NCBI GenBank assembly: GCA_010645155.1
Contig: CM021322.1
Coordinates: 3,919,510 to 3,983,509, forward strand
Length of the DNA stretch: 64,000 nt
Source: Tigriopus japonicus
Lineage: Eukaryota > Arthropoda > Copepoda > Harpacticoida > Harpacticidae
Reading direction: 5' to 3'
The notes under the pieces are model-generated. The model worked only from the letters and a program-made list of their open reading frames with translations, searched no databases and had not been told where the DNA came from. How positions within the stretch are numbered: position 1 is the first letter of the stretch; every line of letters starts with the position of its first letter. Shown one piece after another: positions 24,801 through 33,800 of this stretch. The position numbers were made by a program, and so were the translations under genes.

Positions 24801-27800
24801 GCGTATTTACTACGCGTAGTAATCGTATCGTAGTAGCGTCGTATACGAGCTATAAATCGTGAACTTGCCACGAATACAAAGTTTATGGCAAGCAAAAATA
24901 ATGTAATGAAGCCGTGAATCAAAACAGCCTGTGTGTAATCTTTTACGACGCAATAACTCCAATATTTGTTGTTCTTGACTGGTCATTTGAAAAAAAAGTA
25001 TCAATGAAAAATGTTGGCCCTCAGAAGCTAAATTTGTTAACCGTGGGAATATTTCCTTGTATCTGAACTCAAACAAACTCAAAATCAATGCATCATCAAA
25101 ATGCAGAATCCACGCCTCTAATTTGTATGTGGAAGTTTCCTTCAACAGCTTCATGGGCAGCTATAAATTTCCTTCTTAGATAATGCCGTCGTTTCCATTT
25201 GATTAATGACCCATTTGATTTGTTTAATTACCATCGCAGGCCCGAGCGTCGTTCAGCTTAATTTGGGCCCACGGAAAATTGAATCCAGTCCAAGGCCTTC
25301 AAAGCCAACCTCCTTTCCTGAAGATTTAGCCCCAGGCTGACAAAAATTAGAGGCCATTTGCGAAACCAGACAAGTTTCAGGAAAACATGTAATCGCAATA
25401 ATAAATCTTTAGACGAGGAAGGCCTCTAATGTCAGTTGTGGCGAATTTGAGGATGAAAGAAAATGTTAAGATTGTCAGAAAAATATGGTTAAACGACTAA
25501 CTAAAGCCACTGTTTTAGAAAACTACACACATGTGATTGAACGGTTTCACTTAAAATAGTAGTCTCTTCAGACATGGAAAGAGAAAATAAAAAAATTGAA
25601 AGGCTTTTTAATCCTTTTGTTGGGAATCAATCAGAGCCAGGACTGAACGAAAAAGAATACACCAGATGGCGATAGCCACGAAAGTACTCTCTATTTTTAC
25701 AGATCACAACGTAGGTTGGTATGATTAGAGTTCTAGGGACTCTAGGAATTCCCTAGAACTCTAGGTATGATCACTCTCCAACATAATGAACGTGGGGCAT
25801 TCAAACTGTAGGTAGACTGGACTTGTAACTTGTTCTAATGCAGGATTTTCGGAATGATGTAGAAAATCGAAATGAAGATTTATCTCTTATGATGACATGC
25901 TTTTTTGCTACGCATCCCTTTTCTAACTCATGATTTTATTAGACAAGGTATGTTGGGCGACACTTGCACGGCAAAAGCGAAAAGCTCGTCACAATCAAAT
26001 ATTTTGGAAATTAAGGATGTTGTTTTTACTCAGATATGTATATTGATATTTGGTGAACCCTTGTGGGCAGAAAACTATAATTTTTGGTGTGAGACGTCTT
26101 GGCTTTAAAAAGTTACATGATTTTTGTCATGTTGCTCGCTCTTGGCGCTGCTCTTTAGTGTATACTCTTTCTTTGTATAGGGGTCGCCAAACATACCTTG
26201 CCGCCTTAAATAACGACTTCGAACAAGTTTGTCTTACAACAAAATTTGTAAAATAACATCTACTCACAAGAGATGAATCCTCCTTTCGATTATCTTGATC
26301 AGTCCAAAAAATCATGTATTTAAACGCTTTTCAAGCCCAGTCTACCTTTGGCCTGGATATCTCTCGTACAAGATACACCAAACCAATGCTAGCCTCCATC
26401 ATTTCCCCCCTTTTTGAGTCCTTTATATCAAAAAGATCCGGCAGCACCGCCTAAAGGTTGTTGAGTTTGAGCGGTTTGTGTTTAGTTAAAAGAATGAATT
26501 GATGGTGCAGCCATCTTGTTTGCTCACCATCTTGGCTTTCTGAGCTCAATGGCTTCTGGGCAATTGGACTCGACCTTTGTGGTCCATTGCCGACCGTTTC
26601 ACGTTTCTTGAGTGAAGTTGGGGAGAGAGAACGCAATCCCTCGTGTTATCATTGGAAACTGGGAAAGAAACCCATTCCAAAGCTTGTCCAAATTTGTTGC
26701 GAAAAAAGAAATTATCAGAGACCAGCTGAGAAGATCTCAAGAGCCACTGAAATGCTAAAGATAGAAAGTTGAAGGCCTCAGCAATGTCATTTGTCTTGTC
26801 AAAGAAACGAGGTGGTTAAATGTTGCGAGCAAAAAAAAAAGTATCGGGGAGGCATGAACATTTCTTTTAAAGTTTGAAATCCCGACTTTGCCGCTCAAAA
26901 GTAAGAAATCTAGTCACAATGCATTCAAAACCTTCCAAAAAGTAAGTGTCCTCTTATTTCAATTTTGGCATTTTGCCTCATTATTCAGAAAAATACATTT
27001 TTTTTTTCTTGGAGTGGAGTTGATTTTTGTTGCTAAAAGATAACGAATTTGTAACCGGTTCGAAGATTTCGATGTAAAAATAATGGTCATGTCATGGTTT
27101 GAAATACTGTTCACATAACTTGTAGTCGAAAACGAAAAAAGATCCGATCCAGAAATTCAACATTTTGATTCAAATACGTGTGTGCAGAATACATTTTTGT
27201 TTTCATTGATTGCCTAATGTAACCTAAAAAATCAGGGCCAAGGAAATGTTTTTGCAAATCTTATCAATTTTATTTGTGCTCTTTTGTACTAGTGAATCAG
27301 TTCTTGATTAAATTCACATATTCACATGAGAATATCCGCCTCAGCGAATTTGTTATTTTGAGTATATTGATTGAAGATTACATCTGAAACTTCAGCTTGT
27401 GGTTATTGGAATAAGTACCAAACCCAAGCCAACATATGCTCCAAATGGAAGTGAAATGATCAACTTTCGACTGACTCACTCTTTCTACTTATGAAGCAAG
27501 GTCTTTTCACATTAACGAGGACAACCTGGCTAGTGCATTTCATTGTGCACGAACCTGAATAATTGGCACCTTGGGTGCTTTTGATGTTACGCGTTGGCAT
27601 CCTTCTCAATTTCATCAGACAAGAAGAGCTCACTGATGTCCAAAAGCATATGAACATATATCATGGATGGAATGGGAAACCATTGTTATTCGCTTTGAGG
27701 CGTGATACGAATCGTAAGGTCGAGGTCCTAATGTCAGACTAGTCTTTTGACCTTTTCCACCCCTGACTGGAATAAAATGGTCTCGGACCAACTTGGCCCT

Positions 27801-30800
27801 CCAGAATCATTGTTGGACCAGATTCTTTGTGGGATGTTATAAAAGTTATTTTGGAGGAAAAGGAGGTGAAAGTTTACTTCCCAAGAGCTACGGTTTCTGA
27901 AGTTCTACTTGAATGATTTGTAAGCAGAATAACTCAATGCAGCTTTGATCCTCCAGTCGTTGCCTTTTCCTCAGTTCCTCTTGTGTCAAAACCAATTCTA
28001 TTGCCTTTCTTGCAGCATTGGCCCTGATTTGAATAGCAGCTCTCGAAGTGAGAGGAAAGAAGAGCCTTTCGATTTCAAACTTTCTTCGACGTCTTCAACT
28101 TTCGGCAACTCTTGAAGCCACGTGAACAATGGTGACCAACCATCGGCATATTGGCTTCCAACAACCATAACAACCAACCAGAGTAAGTTTGCACGAAACG
28201 TGAGCCTCTTTCTTTCATCCAGTCGGTGCCATCTTAAAGGTTGGGAATTTTGGGACTTCACTGGGTCTACGGTAGAAAGAAAGCGTCCCTTCTTTTACGG
28301 CCGTACGTACTGTACTTTATTCCAACATACGTACAGTATATGAAGTAAGTATATGTGGCGTGTGCGTTCTCGAGTGGGACGTGTCATCTTTCTGAATAAG
28401 TATGGGGGCCTTGCTCGAGGCCTTTCTGTACTAGTGAGGCTGCTTCTTCCTCTTCTTGAAGACACAATGCACAATTTATGGAGGCATGAAAGTCCCATTA
28501 ATTTTGTGGCTCGTCTTCCGACTGCCTTGTAACAAGAATCCACTAGGTGCTTGCTTGCTCCTTCAGAGTTTTTAAGGGCAAATTCACATGACAATTGTGC
28601 TCATTGTAGAAAAGCAAGCATTAAAATTCAGGCGAATGCTTCTCCAGTGCCACATAGTTTCAGTTAGGTTTCGTTTACTTTGTTGTTGCCAGAATAATTG
28701 GGTGCATGGAATCAGATTTAAAAATACATTTGGAGGAATGAACCCGACGTTTTTTAGAAAAAGGCTATAGGAATTTTTCACAATGAATTATTGGAGAACT
28801 GTGTCAAAAGTCATGTTTAACGTAAGCATTTCTAAGGTGGAAGGGTAGAAGTGAAGAGTAAGTTTTGTCTGGGAATGGAAATTATACTTCTGGAATGAGC
28901 TGCACGAGTGCAACAATGATGAACATCAATTAGCCAATGAATGCACGTACTTGTACTTCGGTCAGAAAATAAACCACTCTTGAATTGAATGTCATTGAAG
29001 ATACTTCTATCTACGAAACTACCAAGCCTTTATTATTTCCACTTTGCACGAACATGCGATGGCGCAGTCGGTTTAACTTACCGTCTGCGGCCTGATCTTG
29101 ATTTTCGACCACGTGGTTTCTGCACGTTCGGATTTTTTCAACGCGATCAGCGTTAGTGATTAATCAATCTGTGGAGACGTCCAAGGTCCTATCCATCCAG
29201 TATTATCTGGCGTGTTGAATTCGGGATCATTTGAACTTTCCGGGGCCAACATTGTCTTCATCCCTGGTTCCTTTGCGCGGTCCGTTATTTCCTTCCAAAG
29301 GTATGTCTAAGAGGGACGAGATCACCTTATTAAAGGCGAGTCGGAGTGGCTTCAAGAGCGCCCTGACTAGGGCGCGGAAATCGGCCAAGGGAGCACTGGA
29401 TGATCATACTCCAGGTGAGGATCCGATTCTCTTGGAGAGCTTTTTGGGACATTGGGACGACCGTCTCCAAAAATATTTGCATGCCGAAGATCAAGTCATC
29501 TGCCATCCGGATGCCGATGCGAAGGATGCAGATCCGGCCGTGGACGAACACACTAACGCCTTTTTTAAGGCAAAATCTTTGATCATTGGTTTTCGTAGAG
29601 ACGTGGATGCTTCAAATCTTCAAGTAGTCAGGAGTAGCCAGCCTGTTCCAATTCGTGGTTCCGGGTCAAGCATTCCTCCGTTGCCCAAACTCGACCCCAA
29701 GAGACCTCCGACTCTACAAGAGGATACAGATCACAAGTCATTTACGAGGTGGCGACCTCTTTGGGTTAATTATGCTCGTCTCACCTCTTTAGATCAACGT
29801 GATCAACAAATCCAAGTCGGCTTGTTTTGGGAATGTTGTAGCTCTGGTTTCCTGAGGATCGTCAACCATTCACTTGGGATCAGAATGGATACAGGGCGTA
29901 CCGTCAATGAGATTTTGGACATCCTTGAGGATCACCTCCGCAGCCTCCGCAACGTCCATCTCGACTTGCGTGACCTTCTCGCCGTTCGCCAGAAGGAGGG
30001 GCAAGACTATACCTCTTTCTGCAACGCAATCAGAGAATTGGCGGATTATGCAGATGCATCCAAGGTAACCGAGGATCGTCTCCTTATTGCTTTATTATTA
30101 CAGGGCATGAAGAACGATTCTGATAAGGCCAAAACGATGGAGCGCAATCCATTGACCTTTGATGATGCCCGAAAATATATCCTGGAGCTGGAGACGTCTC
30201 GAAATGGTGCCCAAGACTTCAATTCATTTCGGTTATCCTCTTCATCCCATGTTGTTCACACCATGGATCAATCGGTCAACGCAGCCAAATCGAATTACCG
30301 CAAACACGGCGGAAAATCGGGAAGTTGGGCAGACAAGAAAATGGACAAGTCGACTAAGAAGTCAAATTCATTCGAGGTATGTTCTCTGTGTGGTTCAAAT
30401 AGAAAACATCCTCGTGAGGACTGTCCTGCTCTAAAATCTTCGTGTCATGGGTGTGGTCGAACGGGCCATTGGAAGCCTGTTTGTCGTTCAAAGGATAAGA
30501 AAGCGGGTGCCGTGCATCTTTGCGCAACGTTATCTCCAACTGGGGGGAATCGGATTAACGTGAAAGTCACTCCTGCTGGATCTTCAAGTTCGGTAAACCT
30601 GCACTTCTGTGCTGATACAGGTGCAGATGTTATCATCATAGGTATGAACCAATTTAGAGATTCCAACTTGTGCCAAATGATTCCCATTGAATCCCGTTTC
30701 CATGATAACATTTCCGGAGTTGATGGGCGTGCTCTTGATATTTTCGGTACGTTCCAGACTGACTTGGCTTTGGACGAAGATCACCTCGTCAAAGATGTGA

Positions 30801-33800
30801 CCGTGGTGGTGAGTTCCGACTTGAACGATGCGTATTTGGGACTGGAAGCTTGCCGAGCGCTTGGGATTGTTGGAGCCAATTTTCCGCGTCCCGTCATATC
30901 CACCATCCGCGAGGACCCATGTCTCACAGTCGATCCGGCCCAGCCCGTGTGGCCGTTGAAAGAACGTGAAGAGTGGATTGCTTCAATCCCCGAGAATCCA
31001 TCTGTGAGTGATTTTTTGGATGTCGAGGCCAAGCTTAAATTCATTTACAGTGTTGCCTTTGACGCCTCATCACTCAAACCTTTACGTGGTCCAATCGTGG
31101 GAGATCCAATGGTCATCACCCTGAAAGACGAAGCAATCCCTTTTGCAATCAACACGGCTCGTCAAGTACCAATTCCTCAAATGGCGGACTTACAAAGAAT
31201 GCTGGAGGAAATGACAAGTCAGGAGATCGTCAAGCCGGTGGGTGATATCCCTACGGAATGGTGTCATCCAATCGTTTTGGTACCTAAATCCGACGGATCT
31301 TTCCGGTTGTGTGTGGATCTAACCCGATTAAATACGCAGGTGGTGCGTTCCATCCACCCGACCAAGACCCCCAACGAGGCCATATCTGGATTTAAATCTA
31401 CAGACAAGTATTTTGTTAAATTGGATTTGGTTAAAGGCTACTGGCAAATGCCCTTGGACACAGATTCTCAAAAGTTGACCACTTTCATTACTCCTTTTGG
31501 GAAATACTGTTTTCTTCGCTCACCTATGGGATTTATCTCAACTGGGGATTCTTTCTCTTATAGAGGCGATGTGGCAATGTCATGTCTGAATGTCCAGAAA
31601 GTCATTGACGACATGGCTGCTGGAGCCAAAGAATACCGCGATCTCGTCCGATTGATCTGCGAGATCCTAGAGCGTTGTATTCGTTTTGGAATGACCGTCA
31701 ATGCCAAGAAGAGTATGATTGGAGGGGCGGAGCAAATAGAATTCGTGGGATATCTGATCTCGCAAAACCGAATTGAGGCCGATCCACAAAAGGTTGATGC
31801 CATCCGACGTTTTCCCCCTCCAACTGACAGACGTGATCTACGTTCTTTTCTTGGATTGGTCAATCAATTGGGCCAATTCACAAGTTCCATCGCTGAGAAT
31901 GCCGAACCCCTTCGTGGTCTTTTGAAGACCGCTAATGCCTTCTTGTGGCTTCCAGAGCATACAACGGCCTTTGAACACGTTAAAGCCGCTCTGACTTCCC
32001 CGCCCGTTCTCGGTATGTACACGATTGGTGCCGAGACTGTCCTTCAGACCGATGCGTCGAAGTTGAAAGGTTTGGGATTTGCCCTGTTACAACGGCTTGA
32101 TGGTGAGTGGCGACTTATACAATGCGGTTCACGCTTTTTAAAGGATGCAGAGACCCGCTACGCTATCGTAGAGCTAGAAGCTCTAGCGATTTATTGGGCC
32201 ATCCGCAAATGTCGAACGTATTTGGCGGGTATGGAACATTTCACGGTGATATCAGATCATAAACCGTTGAAGTCGATTTTCAATAATCAAATGTTGAATT
32301 CAGTTGAAAACCCTCGAATCTTAAATTATCGATCTCGTCTTTCTTCCTTCAAGTTTACGGTCGAATGGAAATGTGGCAAGGACCACTTTATTCCCGATGC
32401 CTTGTCCAGAGCCCCAATTTCGAGTTCAGAAGACGATGATGAAGTGGGTCAAGATCCATCCAACCTTCAAGTGGCCTTGATCGAAGCTCGAGAATCCGAT
32501 TTGACCCTTGAGAACTTGTCGGTTCACGCCCGGGAATGCCCTGAGTATCGGGAATTGCGGACCGCCATCAAGCAAAATTCGGTGGGTCGAGCTCAATCTG
32601 GGTATGTCTCCCTATTTAAGAAAATGTGTGATGAGCTCTCGCTGGATCACGATCTAATCCTGAGAGGCTCTCGCATTGTTATTCCACCGCCTGCAATAAA
32701 AGAAATCTTGTCTTTACTTCATTCGAGTCATCAGGGAATTGAGCGTACGAAAAGAAGGGCCAGGCAAATTGTCTATTGGCCAGGATTTAATTCGGATATC
32801 GCCAATATGATTGAATCTTGCCCTGAATGTGCGTATTTCCGGCCCTCCAATCCCCCTGAACCCCTCATTCAAAATGATCATCCGACCCGACCATTTGAAA
32901 TGGTGTCGGCCGATTTCTTTACGTATGGGGGAAAAGATTATTTGGTATATACCTGTCGTTTCTCCGGTTTTCCATTCATATGTCGTTTTCAAAATTCGCC
33001 CACGTCCTCTACTTTGATTCGTGAACTTCGAGGACTTTTCACGATCATGGGCGTGCCCAACGTGTTTCGGTCGGACAATGCGACCGTCTTCAGTTCCTCC
33101 GTTTGCCAGGATTTTTTCAGGGCCTGGGGTGTTCAATGGCGACCGTCTTCGCCCCATCACCCCCAATCGAATGGGCATGCCGAGGCCAATGTGAAAAGCC
33201 TCAAGTACCTTTTGGCCAAATGTGGCGGGGAATGGGCGTCCGATGCCTTTGCGTCGGGCCTTTTGGAGCTACGAAACACGCCTCGCTCCGACGGATTGTC
33301 GCCCGCCCAACGCGTGTTCGGTCGACCCCTCCGTACGCAACTTCCGATTCATTGGCGCGCATTTTGCTCTGAATTTCAGATCCAAGCCGAGACTGCCGAT
33401 CGAAAGCGTTTGCGAGATGATGCCATGCGCAAATTCTATTACGATCGCACCACTCGGGTGCGCCGCAAAATACCATTGGGTGAACGCGTGTTGGTCCAGG
33501 ATCCCATTACTCGACGCTGGGACAAACATGCCACCATCGTGGACAACCGATCTCCGCGTCGATATCTGCTCCGTTTTCCATCGGGGAGACTGATGGAGAG
33601 AAATCTTCGTTTCCTTCGCTGGGCCTCCCAAGGTCTGTCAGATCTTTCCTCGTCCAATCCATCGATGAATGACGAACGAGTGGCGGCTGATCAATGTACA
33701 ACCACAAGCAGCGAGAAGCGACGCGGTCAGCGTGCCCGAAACCCACCAAACTATTTTCAGTCGATCTGAACAATGTTTATATTTTATTCTCTATATTTCG

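Noticed and set aside
25953..26040. Plus-strand frame LGDTCTAKAKSSS resembling the start of EB module 1 (IGDTCTASCSS)
   Set aside because: Only about 16 bases match, the later cysteines are absent and it is on the strand opposite to the EB gene. Likely chance.
27998..28261. Minus-strand hydrophobic stretch (LLWLVVMVVGS) considered as another leader exon
   Set aside because: No ATG in that frame before the hydrophobic part and no matching phase-1 donor was found.
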